Positions 45,237-53,921 of a stretch of DNA of 64,000 nucleotides are shown here, piece after piece. The number at the start of each line of letters is the position of its first letter. The first letter of the stretch is position 1. Source of the stretch: JACJYM01 sp965230495. GTDB lineage: Bacteria > Bacteroidota > Bacteroidia > Chitinophagales > Saprospiraceae. The position numbers were made by a program, and so were the translations under genes. Under the pieces are notes generated by a model. The model saw nothing but the letters and a program-made list of their open reading frames with translations. It made no database searches and was not told the origin of the DNA. The stretch spans positions 1,302,001-1,366,000 of the forward strand of contig OZ246004.1 of assembly GCA_965230495.1 (NCBI GenBank). Reading direction: 5' to 3'.

Positions 45237-45273
45237 ACTTTTCAATCTATAATCGATCTAACTTAAAAAAGTC

Positions 45274-48015
45274 ATGAAAAAACATCTATTAACGCTTTAT
45301 TTGGCCTTTATTCTATCTCAAAGCTTTTGTCAGTCCTATGAACTATCAGGCACTGTAATTGACAGCACCGAAGGTCCTCTGATAGCCGCTACTATCGTCC
45401 TATTGGAAAGTACTGATTCTACTATGGTTGCTTTTTCATTGACAAATGATAAAGGGTTCTTTGAACTAAAAAATATAGAAGCCGGAAATTACAATCTCCA
45501 AATTACCTATATAGGATACGGAACTTTTCAAAAGCCAGTAATATGTAAAGGAGATGAGAAAAAGATTAATTTGGGTCAGTTTAAACTGTCGAGTGCCAAT
45601 ATATTAGGAACCGTAACTGTAAAAGGAGAACTTACTCCCATCATAGTCAAAAAAGACACTATAGAATACAATGCCGCAGCCTTTAAAGTCAGACCAAATG
45701 CTACTGTCGAAGATCTCCTAAAAAAACTACCCGGAATGGAAGTCGATAAAGAAGGTAATGTAAAATCCGACGGCGAGGACATAAATCAAGTATTGGTGGA
45801 TGGAAAAAAGTTTTTTGGAAATGACCCAAAAATGGCTACAAAAAATATACCCGCTGATGCAGTGGACAAAGTTCAAGTCTATGACAAGAAAAGCGATAAG
45901 GCGGAAATTACCGGTGTCGATGACGGAAAAGAACAAAAAACACTGGATCTAAAATTGAAAGAGGACAAAAAAAATGGAATGTTCGGTTCAGTTGAAGGAG
46001 GATATGGAACAGATGACAGATACAGTGCTAGAAGTAATCTATTCTCCTTTTCTAAACATACACAAACAGCAGTTATTGCTAAGTATAATAACATTAATAG
46101 TGTTGGATTGTCATGGAACGAATATGCAAGTCTAAGAACTAGCGGCTCAGGTGGAAGAGGTTCTTTTAGTTTTAACTCTAATAATGCTCCAATATCTGAT
46201 CAGGGCAACATAGGTGATGCTAAATCTGGAACGGGAGGAATAAATTTCAATTATATCAAAAGCAAAAATACGGATTTAAACCTAAGTTATTTTATTTCAG
46301 GTACGGACAAAGTATTACTACAAGATACTGAATCTGAAAATTTCAACCCAAGAGCAAGTTATATCGGAATCAATAGTCTAAATGAAGAAACTGATAATTT
46401 AAGACACAACATCAATGGAGAATACAAAACGAATATTGACTCTACCAAAAGGTTAAGGATTACTGGGAATCTAGGAGTTGTAGACCTTAATTCAAATACC
46501 ATAAGCAATATCAATAACCAAACACTTGAAAAAATAAATCAAAGTCAAAATAATAAAGATGAATCCGATGAAACAGATAATTTTCAGTTTTCAGGAGGAC
46601 TAAGTTATACTTCCAGAATTAATAACAAAGGAAGGTCGTGGGCTCTAGATGCCAGCTATCAAAACAATGATGAAGATTATATTTCTAACATTTTACAGGA
46701 CTTAAGGTTTTATGACAATATTGGAATACTGGAGAGCACAGAACTTATCAATCAGAATATTGATGATAACGAAAGTAGTGGATATTATAATATTGATTTG
46801 ACATATACAGAACCGTTATCCGAACAATTATATCTTAGCTTGGAACTAGGCCTGGAAAATAATAATTCGGATAGAAAGAGAGAGGTATATGATATTCTTG
46901 ACAATAATGATCATGTATTAAGAGATGATCTCTCAGGTTTGTTTAATAATGATTATAAAAGTAGAACACTAGGTCTTAAACTGACAAAAAATGGAGATGC
47001 TATCAGATTAGACGTTGGAGCAAATTATCAGCATTCCGAACTAGTTGGCACACAAAACAACCTAGATCCTATCGATAGAAAATTTGATTTTCTACTCCCC
47101 TATTTGAGTTTAGATTTTGACAATATTCATAGTTCTATTAATTATAATACTTCTATTAATGAACCTTCAATTACTCAACTACAGCCTCTTCCCAACATAA
47201 GTAATGCTTTGAGCATTATCAACGGCAATGAAAATCTTGTTCCAGAATATAGACATTCTTTAAGCTTAAGATATTTTAATTTTGATAGATTTAATTATAG
47301 GAGTATTTGGGCCAATTTAAGGGCGAGTTACACAAAGGATAAAATCATTAATCAGAAGACTCTCGGAGAAAATTTAGAGACCATTTTTAAACCTATAAAC
47401 GCGGACTATAGTGCTAATATAGCGGCTAATTTAAGTCTAGGCACTCCTATCAATCCATTACATCTAAAGTCAAGATTTAGAGTCTCATATTCGCAAAACT
47501 TTGGTTTTACCTTTATTAACGAGGACCTTAACAAAGTTTCTACCGCTACGCATACCTATACATTAACACTAGAAAACAAAAATCAAAAATATATCAGTGC
47601 TGAACTGTGGGGCAAGTTAGAATTTAACAATACTAATTATAGAAATACAGAAATCGCTGATAATAATTATTTAATAAAGAAATTTGGTTTGGATATAGCC
47701 ATAGAATTCGGTAAAGGTTGGTATCTCACTTCTGATTTTGAATCCAATATATTTTCTGAAGAACAATTCGGTAGTAACAATAAGTTGAATTATTGGAATG
47801 CTTCATTTGCAAAAGGCTTTAATGATGGAAGATTTGAATTAAAAATTAGTGCTAATGATTTACTGAATCAGAATACCGGAATTCAAAGACAAATATCTGA
47901 GTTAGCCGTTTCGGAAACTAGATCAAATGCCATTGGCAGGTATTACATACTTACTGCTTTATATAAACTAAGTAGCTTTACACCACAAGGCATGCGAATT
48001 CGCAAGTTCAGGTAA
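45274..48015 (+). CDS. Outer-membrane beta-barrel receptor (CarboxypepD_reg-like, OMP_b-brl_3 type)
   Basis: The 913-residue protein has a signal peptide, an N-terminal carboxypeptidase-regulatory-like domain (YELSGTVIDSTEGPLIAATI, IEAGNYNLQITYIGYG), and a plug-like region with TVEDLLKKLPGMEVDKEGNV and INQVLVDGKKFFGNDPKMA. A large barrel of about 650 residues follows. This subgroup is TonB-receptor-like and commonly pairs with GLPGLI genes. The ligand is unknown. A short gene remnant starts 5 bases after the stop. Confidence 0.9.
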   Translation: MKKHLLTLYLAFILSQSFCQSYELSGTVIDSTEGPLIAATIVLLESTDSTMVAFSLTNDKGFFELKNIEAGNYNLQITYIGYGTFQKPVICKGDEKKINLGQFKLSSANILGTVTVKGELTPIIVKKDTIEYNAAAFKVRPNATVEDLLKKLPGMEVDKEGNVKSDGEDINQVLVDGKKFFGNDPKMATKNIPADAVDKVQVYDKKSDKAEITGVDDGKEQKTLDLKLKEDKKNGMFGSVEGGYGTDDRYSARSNLFSFSKHTQTAVIAKYNNINSVGLSWNEYASLRTSGSGGRGSFSFNSNNAPISDQGNIGDAKSGTGGINFNYIKSKNTDLNLSYFISGTDKVLLQDTESENFNPRASYIGINSLNEETDNLRHNINGEYKTNIDSTKRLRITGNLGVVDLNSNTISNINNQTLEKINQSQNNKDESDETDNFQFSGGLSYTSRINNKGRSWALDASYQNNDEDYISNILQDLRFYDNIGILESTELINQNIDDNESSGYYNIDLTYTEPLSEQLYLSLELGLENNNSDRKREVYDILDNNDHVLRDDLSGLFNNDYKSRTLGLKLTKNGDAIRLDVGANYQHSELVGTQNNLDPIDRKFDFLLPYLSLDFDNIHSSINYNTSINEPSITQLQPLPNISNALSIINGNENLVPEYRHSLSLRYFNFDRFNYRSIWANLRASYTKDKIINQKTLGENLETIFKPINADYSANIAANLSLGTPINPLHLKSRFRVSYSQNFGFTFINEDLNKVSTATHTYTLTLENKNQKYISAELWGKLEFNNTNYRNTEIADNNYLIKKFGLDIAIEFGKGWYLTSDFESNIFSEEQFGSNNKLNYWNASFAKGFNDGRFELKISANDLLNQNTGIQRQISELAVSETRSNAIGRYYILTALYKLSSFTPQGMRIRKFR

Positions 48016-48020
48016 TGAAT

Positions 48021-48134
48021 ATGCTAAGAAAGGTTCATTTATCATGGGGTATCACTATCGTGATTATATTATTATTGACAGGACAATATATGCGTCATCA
48101 ATATCATCACCTTATGGGCATTAAAAAAAGGTAA
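48021..48134 (+). pseudogene. 37-residue fragment with a membrane helix, probable gene remnant
   Basis: The frame MLRKVHLSWGITIVIILLLT and onward has a clear membrane helix and a His-rich end (YMRHQYHHLMGIKKR), and stops at 48132. It starts 5 bases after the receptor stop. It looks like the truncated N-terminus of a longer multi-spanning protein, but it might be a real small membrane protein. Confidence 0.45.
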
Positions 48135-48555
48135 AACCAATATTATAGCCACCGATATACCCATGCCCAATTGGGAGAATTGATTGGAGTTTTTGATCTG
48201 TTAGTAGATACTAAAACAGATTATATTAATAAATACATAGTAATTAAGCCAAACATTGGTTTATATGTTCGTTTACTACAAATTCTAGTATTTGAAGGAA
48301 TAAAAATAGTCTTCATGTTTCCTAAAAAATTAGAATTTTTGAAATATTGTTTTCGCTTTTCTAAGATGTTAATCTCAACAGAAGAGGACCAATAACATCA
48401 TATGAACACGACAAAATATTAGTACTGAAAATTTGAAAATCCATCTCTGGACTTAGAGCTGGAAATATCGTATAAAATTGAACTCTTTTCTTTTGTATTC
48501 CTTTCTTAGTATAAGTGCATTTATACTATTTCAGCTTTGTAAATTAATTCAACTA
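48121..48555. other. Decayed stretch with no intact gene
   Basis: At 48121 the minus strand ends a frame with GHGYIGGYNIGFTFF and a stop, the typical end of an outer-membrane barrel. Upstream pieces lie in other frames (for example ICSKRTYKPMFGLITMY near 48220-48290) and are broken by stops. I read it as the relic of a barrel gene on the minus strand. A plus-strand frame at 48171-48395 is antisense to these pieces and lacks gene-like features. Confidence 0.45.
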
Positions 48556-49137
48556 ATGAAGAAAAGATTGGTACCTATTATCATAATGATAGTTTTAACA
48601 AACTTAATATTTGCTCAAACCAAATATGAGAAAGAATACAAACTGGATAAAAAAGAAGTACCTCAAAGTGCTTTAGAGTTTATTGAAACACTTAGGTTTG
48701 ATAGTAAAATAAAATGGTATAAAGAAGAGGGAATTGATAAAACATCTATAGAGGCCAAAACAAAATTTCATTCCAAGAAATACAGTATTGAATTTGACAA
48801 CGATGGTAAAATTGAAGATATTGAAATAGAGAAGAAGTGGAAACATCTATCAGAAACGATAAAAAGCTCCATTACAGAATATTTGAAAGACAATTATAAT
48901 AAACATAAGGTATGTAAAAGTCAGATACAGTTTACAGGACAATCTAACAATCTTATTGATGCCATTGTAAATAAAACCTTCGAAAAAACCATTGGCATAA
49001 CCACTAATTATGAAATAGTTGCTGAAGTAAAACATAAAGGAAGACATCAACAGATGGAGTTCCTTTTCGATTCCCAAGGAGGAATTATAAGTAAGTCTAT
49101 AATATTACCTAAAAACACCGATAACCTTGAGTATTAG
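48556..49137 (+). CDS. Exported protein of unknown function, paired with a DUF2490 gene
   Basis: The 193-residue product (ATG at 48556) has a signal peptide (MKKRLVPIIIMIVLTNLIFAQ) and two similar regions of alternating beta strands and a helix, with YSIEFDNDGKIEDIEIEKKW and MEFLFDSQGGIISKSI. This resembles a PepSY-like periplasmic fold, but I am not certain. It overlaps the start of the DUF2490 gene by 11 bases, so the two belong together. Confidence 0.7.
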   Translation: MKKRLVPIIIMIVLTNLIFAQTKYEKEYKLDKKEVPQSALEFIETLRFDSKIKWYKEEGIDKTSIEAKTKFHSKKYSIEFDNDGKIEDIEIEKKWKHLSETIKSSITEYLKDNYNKHKVCKSQIQFTGQSNNLIDAIVNKTFEKTIGITTNYEIVAEVKHKGRHQQMEFLFDSQGGIISKSIILPKNTDNLEY

Positions 49138-49800
49138 AATAAAACTTACTGTTATCGTTTTTCTATTTCTTTCACAAATTGGTTTCTCTCAGGACTCATA
49201 TCAACTTGGATGGTTACCCGCAATAAATCTCAACAAAAAGTTAGGAAAGGAGTACAAACTTAACCTCAAAATTGAGTCCCGACAATCTATTTATGCCGAC
49301 AAGAAAATTAATTGGACTTATCAATTAGTAGATTTTTCGAACCTTATATCAAAGAAAGTAGGTTTCAATCGTTCCATTGCGATGGGTTATCTAATAAGAA
49401 AAAGAGATGATAGATGGGCAAGCAGGCTGATTCAACAGTTTACTATATTTCAAAACTCTTCAATATATAGAATGTCCCATCGATTTGTTTCAGATCAAAC
49501 ATTTGAGGAAGATAAAAGAATAAAGTGGAGATTAAGGTATAGAATTTCAACTCTACTACCATTAAGTGGTCAGTCGACAGATAGAGGCGAATTTTATCTT
49601 AAGTTTAACAATGAATATCTCTACTCCATACAGCAAAGTAAAAATGATTTGGAAATCAGGCTAGTTTATTTCTAGGATATATATTTTCTGATGACAGTAA
49701 GTTAGAAATAGGATTTGATAATAGATTCGATTCATTCTTACATAACGAAATAGAAGTAAAATCTTGGTTCAACACGGTATGGTATATAGCCTTAAGATAA
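49127..49800 (+). pseudogene. DUF2490 outer-membrane protein gene with a frameshift near the 3' end
   Basis: The first frame (TTG start at 49127) gives a signal peptide and about 180 residues of a barrel protein (SYQLGWLPAINLNKKLGKEY, SNLISKKVGFNRSIAMGYLI) and stops at 49673-49675. The next frame (-1) continues smoothly as LFLGYIFSDDSKLEIGFDNR and FDSFLHNEIEVKSWFNTVWY to a stop at 49798. The pieces together match the normal DUF2490 length, so one base appears lost near 49660-49672, by mutation or base-call error. Confidence 0.7.
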
Positions 49801-49843
49801 ACCAACAAATCCAACTTGTCCACTGGTTCTTCTTTCAAATCAA

Positions 49844-50839
49844 TTACCAAATATTCACCTCCGGTTCTAATACAATATCAAACTTATCTGAAACAGCTTT
49901 AATAACTTCTTGTGCATAGGACCATACGTCCTTACCTGAGGATTTATCTGATACACGAGTGATAACCAGAGCCTGATTCTCATGTGATTTCACGCCGTTT
50001 ATTTCAATATTTTTAAATCCGCAATTTTCAATCATCCATCCCGCTGCTATTTTATAAGAGCTTTCTGTTACAACATACGCTACCAAGTCAGAAAATTTGC
50101 CCTTTAGTACCTGATACTTTTCTTCCTCAATCACTGGGTTTTTAAAGAATGATCCTGCATTAGGGATAAGTTTAGGGTCTGGTAATTTACTCTCCCTTAT
50201 CGAGATTACAACATTACTCACATCTTTAGGTGTCAGATTTTCTTTGCTTGGTAACTCAGCCTTAATCGCTCCGTAACTAATATTCAAATCACCACTTTTA
50301 GGAAGTAGATACCTCACTCTCGTAATGATTAATCTATTCTTTAAATCATGCTTAAAAATGCTATCCCTATAGCCAAAGTTACAGTCATCTTTGTAATACA
50401 CATAAGTCTGTCCATCGTCAAAGTGAATGGTCTTCAGACTATGAAAAACAGACATTTGTTCTACTCCATATGCACCAATATTCTGTATAGGAGCCGCTCC
50501 TACACAACCAGGTATAAGAGATAAATTTTCAAGTCCATATAAACCATGACTTAATGACCAAAGAACAAAATTATGCCAATTTTCTCCAGCTCCTACCTCT
50601 ACCAATACATTATTTTCGTCTTCGTCTATAATATTGATGCCTTTGATTTCATTCTTTAGAAGGGTACCTTCAACATCTTTAGTAAATAAGATATTACTCC
50701 CACCTCCAAGCACCAGATATGGGGCCCTACCTAAGGTCAACAAATAATAAACATCGTGTTCGGAATAGATATGATGTAAATCTTTTGCTTTTGCTTCAAT
50801 TCTAAAGGAATTAAAGTTTTTAAGCGAAGTCTCTTTCAT
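49844..50839 (-). CDS. murB: UDP-N-acetylenolpyruvoylglucosamine reductase
   Basis: The 331-residue FAD enzyme makes UDP-N-acetylmuramate for peptidoglycan. It has the FAD-binding strands YLVLGGGSNILFTKD and GLENLSLIPGCVGAAPIQNI, Arg158 in FGYRDSIF, the proton donor Ser230 in PNAGSFFKNP and Glu327 in EPEVNIW, the type I MurB pattern. The start is directly next to the previous gene's stop, with no gap. Confidence 0.96.
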   Translation of the reverse strand: MKETSLKNFNSFRIEAKAKDLHHIYSEHDVYYLLTLGRAPYLVLGGGSNILFTKDVEGTLLKNEIKGINIIDEDENNVLVEVGAGENWHNFVLWSLSHGLYGLENLSLIPGCVGAAPIQNIGAYGVEQMSVFHSLKTIHFDDGQTYVYYKDDCNFGYRDSIFKHDLKNRLIITRVRYLLPKSGDLNISYGAIKAELPSKENLTPKDVSNVVISIRESKLPDPKLIPNAGSFFKNPVIEEEKYQVLKGKFSDLVAYVVTESSYKIAAGWMIENCGFKNIEINGVKSHENQALVITRVSDKSSGKDVWSYAQEVIKAVSDKFDIVLEPEVNIW

Positions 50840-51457
50840 TTATAAATCTGATTCCGGATTAGCTATCTCTTTTAATTTCGGAATGTTAAAGTCATATTGT
50901 ACCCCGAATACAAAAACATTGGCGTCATTATCCGGATTATAGCCAAATCTTAAATATCCAGCTACTCCAAAACCAGACATGCCGAAACCATAACCTACCT
51001 GAGCTATATATGTTCTAAAATAGTCTCGAGTTATACCTGCATCTTTGGCAGTACCATTTAAATAATATAATTCCGTTTTCGAATACTGAATTCCCCCTCC
51101 TATTGAAAATCCCATTTTACCTTCTTTATCCATTCCAGATAAGCCATTAAAATTCAGTTTAGCCAAAAAAGGAAAAGAAGCCATTCCTAAACCTTTATAA
51201 TCTCCTACCGATAATCCTAATAAGGCTATCGAGGCCTGACCTTCCAACGAAAGACTTACTTTTTCTCCTCCAAACCATATTTTAGGTCCAATACCTAAAT
51301 TCAAAAGTACATTCCCTGCACTTCTGTAAGAGATGTCGTCCTTTGGATTTGAAAACCTTTGATAGATATCTGTACTTGCAGTTAACCCTATACCCACCTG
51401 AGCCTTTGCTTCAGATATTAAAAAAGAAAGTATTACAAAAAAAACTAATTTTTTCAT
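50840..51457 (-). CDS. Outer-membrane beta-barrel protein of unknown function
   Basis: The 205-residue protein has a signal peptide (MKKLVFFVILSFLISEAKAQ) and a series of alternating amphipathic strands (VGIGLTASTDIYQRF, GFSIGGGIQYSKTELYYLN, YGFGMSGFGVAGYLRFGY, VFVFGVQYDFNIP), like a small eight-strand barrel. Its last base is adjacent to the murB start, so they are co-transcribed. Its role is not known. Confidence 0.75.
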   Translation of the reverse strand: MKKLVFFVILSFLISEAKAQVGIGLTASTDIYQRFSNPKDDISYRSAGNVLLNLGIGPKIWFGGEKVSLSLEGQASIALLGLSVGDYKGLGMASFPFLAKLNFNGLSGMDKEGKMGFSIGGGIQYSKTELYYLNGTAKDAGITRDYFRTYIAQVGYGFGMSGFGVAGYLRFGYNPDNDANVFVFGVQYDFNIPKLKEIANPESDL

Positions 51458-51521
51458 TGAGATGCTTTATGTACCATTAACGAATTTAGCTAAAGTCTGT
51501 TACTATTATTTTCTATTTTCT

Positions 51522-53804
51522 CTAAAAATTAAATTTCACATTTAAACTAGGAATAATAGGCAATTGGTCCACCCTATTATACCTAATTCTATCAAAGTAA
51601 AAAATATTAGGTCTATCGTAAGCATTGGTTACTGCTGCTGTTAACTCAAGACTGGTATACTTAGTAAAAGTAAATTTCCTTTTGATGGAAAGATCAAGTC
51701 TATGATAATATGGTAATCGACCTCCATTTCTTTCTTCAGAGTATATTACACCAATATCGTCAGGATTTTCTGTAGTGTAAGGTGTATCAAAACCATCTGC
51801 AAAAAGAATATTATTATAGAAACCTTGAGTTTTTGTAAAAGGAAATCCAGAACCCATATTCCATCGTGCACTAACTACAAAATCCCCATCATCATCTAAA
51901 TTATAACTTGCTAAGAAATTCACATTATGCCTTCTATCAAAGACAGTAGGAAACTCCTGCTGACCATCAAATCTATTTACAAAACCATAAGAGTAAGTAC
52001 CCCACAAATAGATCTTATCTAAGCTATATTTGAAATTGAGGTCTAAACCGTATGCCTCTCCCTCTTCAATCGTATAATCTGCCTCATCATTGGTAAGTTT
52101 ATTCCTATTAATTACAACTATTCGTGGAAAATCTTTTATATATCCTTCAGCATTAACAGTTAAATTCTCATTAACATCATATTCCACACCTACAATGGCA
52201 TGTCTTGCTCTCATCAACTTATTATCAAGTGCATTACCATCAAAATCTTCAACTGTAGATTCCGGCCCAGTTAAAAAACCAGAAAATAAATTGACCACAT
52301 CCCTGTCGTTACTTGTACTAAGAATATTCTGAGTGTAAATACCTCCAGCCAGTTTAAACCGCAAAAAGTCAGTAGCATTATACTTTATGCCCAATCGAGG
52401 TTCTAACGAGAACTTTGAGGGGGATGCATAATATTGAAGTCTTACTCCTGGTTCTACAATCAAATCTCCTATAATCTTTTTATACTTACCAAAAGCACTT
52501 ATCTCCGTGGTATTTTGATTTTGATTCAATCTTACCTTAAACGGATTGGTAAAATCAAAATCTGTTGCTATACTTTGTACTTCTATTCCGTATTTGAACT
52601 CACTTTTATCACCAAAGAAAGTAAAATCCAACAAAGCGGACAATTCTCTTATTTGGCTCGTCCTACTTGGGCCATCACCATCTCTAATACCTATCTCATA
52701 TTTAGAATAACCAAATACCCCTCCTACTATCATATTGCTACTTGCTGGTATAAGGCTGAAATTAGTGCCAACCCCAGTGTTTTCCCAATCTATATTAGCA
52801 ATATCGGCGTTGTTATACTCATCTTTGAAATTAAATCCGAATACATTGAGTCTACTTCCGTTAGAACTAACCATGGAAATCTTACCGTATAAGTCCTGAA
52901 AATCAAAAGGCAAACCTATAGTGTCATTCTCCAAAGCATGTGTATATAGTGTTTCAGATGATCTTTCTATAATCGATTTTTTTCCTGTGAATACAAATGA
53001 AGTACTTCCTCCTCCTTCACTGAATTTGGATATTGGCCCTTCTAAAAGAACCTTGCCTGCAAATGGTGAAATAGAAGCATGTCCGCCAAACCTTGTTTTA
53101 TTTCCTTCCCTTGTAGAAATATCTACAATAGCACTTGTTCTACCACCGTAATCAGCGTTAAAACCAGCGGTAAAAACATCCACGTTTTTGATTAATTCAG
53201 TTTCAAAAACTGAGAAGAAACCTAATGAATGGAACGGATTGTATATATTCAGTCCATCTAAAAGTATTTTGTTTTGAACTGGTGCTCCACCTCTAATATA
53301 CAACTGTCCCCCTTGATCTCCAGTGCTCACCACACCAGGCAATACTTGTAAATATTGTGCTATATCCGGTTCACCACCCGCAGATGGTAAGACTTTTATA
53401 TCTCTTTGACTCACACTTATTTGAGACACTCTCACTTCCGTTCTGGCTTGTTCTCTTTCCGCACTAATGTCTACAGAGCCTAAATTGATGGCCCCTTCAA
53501 CTAATTTAATATTTTTGTAAACGACTCTACCTTCTCCCAAAGTCAATGGTATAATACTGTTTTCGTACCCGAGGTAAGATGCAACTAATGTATAGTCACC
53601 AGCGGGTACACCCGAAATAGTAAAAAAACCGTTAAAATCAGTAGTAGAACCATATGTTGTTCCCTCTAAAGCTACATTACAGTACACTACAGGCTCCCCC
53701 GTCTCACTATCATATACATTTCCTCTAATAATACCGTTTTGAGCATTGAGGTTGAAGCAAATAATAAGAACAAAAAAGAAAAGAATACTTTTTATTCTAT
53801 GCAT
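51522..53804 (-). CDS. TonB-dependent receptor with carboxypeptidase-regulatory-like domain
   Basis: The 760-residue protein (ATG at 53804) has a signal peptide (IKSILFFFVLIICFNLNAQ), a CarboxypepD_reg-like domain (IIRGNVYDSETGEPVVYCNV), a plug (QVLPGVVSTGDQGGQLYIRG and APVQNKILLDGLNIYNPFHS) and a barrel ending in PSLNVKFNF. No SusD-like gene is adjacent, so it is not a typical glycan-uptake pair, and the ligand is unknown. An upstream ATG at 53864 would lie before a -7 promoter element and give no signal peptide. Confidence 0.92.
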   Translation of the reverse strand: MHRIKSILFFFVLIICFNLNAQNGIIRGNVYDSETGEPVVYCNVALEGTTYGSTTDFNGFFTISGVPAGDYTLVASYLGYENSIIPLTLGEGRVVYKNIKLVEGAINLGSVDISAEREQARTEVRVSQISVSQRDIKVLPSAGGEPDIAQYLQVLPGVVSTGDQGGQLYIRGGAPVQNKILLDGLNIYNPFHSLGFFSVFETELIKNVDVFTAGFNADYGGRTSAIVDISTREGNKTRFGGHASISPFAGKVLLEGPISKFSEGGGSTSFVFTGKKSIIERSSETLYTHALENDTIGLPFDFQDLYGKISMVSSNGSRLNVFGFNFKDEYNNADIANIDWENTGVGTNFSLIPASSNMIVGGVFGYSKYEIGIRDGDGPSRTSQIRELSALLDFTFFGDKSEFKYGIEVQSIATDFDFTNPFKVRLNQNQNTTEISAFGKYKKIIGDLIVEPGVRLQYYASPSKFSLEPRLGIKYNATDFLRFKLAGGIYTQNILSTSNDRDVVNLFSGFLTGPESTVEDFDGNALDNKLMRARHAIVGVEYDVNENLTVNAEGYIKDFPRIVVINRNKLTNDEADYTIEEGEAYGLDLNFKYSLDKIYLWGTYSYGFVNRFDGQQEFPTVFDRRHNVNFLASYNLDDDGDFVVSARWNMGSGFPFTKTQGFYNNILFADGFDTPYTTENPDDIGVIYSEERNGGRLPYYHRLDLSIKRKFTFTKYTSLELTAAVTNAYDRPNIFYFDRIRYNRVDQLPIIPSLNVKFNF

Positions 53805-53830
53805 AAGAATTTCTTTTAAACTATGAACCG

Positions 53831-53838
53831 CAAATGTA
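53831..53838 (-). promoter_or_regulatory. -7 promoter element of the TonB-receptor gene
   Basis: The minus strand reads TACATTTG, an exact TAnnTTTG match, 26 bases before the ATG at 53804. It favours that start over the in-frame ATG at 53864. Confidence 0.45.
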
Positions 53839-53921
53839 ATAAAATCAAAATGTTCCGACATCAAAAACTATTCTATTGAATCAAAATGTCGTCGCAGTAA
53901 ATTAATATTAAATTAAGTAAT

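Noticed and set aside
48171..48395. 74-residue plus-strand frame
   Set aside because: No signal peptide, domain or good start context, and minus-strand barrel fragments lie opposite it.
49655..49680. Programmed -1 frameshift in the DUF2490 gene
   Set aside because: No X XXY YYZ heptamer is in register at the junction, so a deletion or base-call error is preferred.
52434..52892. 152-residue plus-strand frame
   Set aside because: Antisense to the barrel of the TonB receptor; composition is that of a shadow frame.
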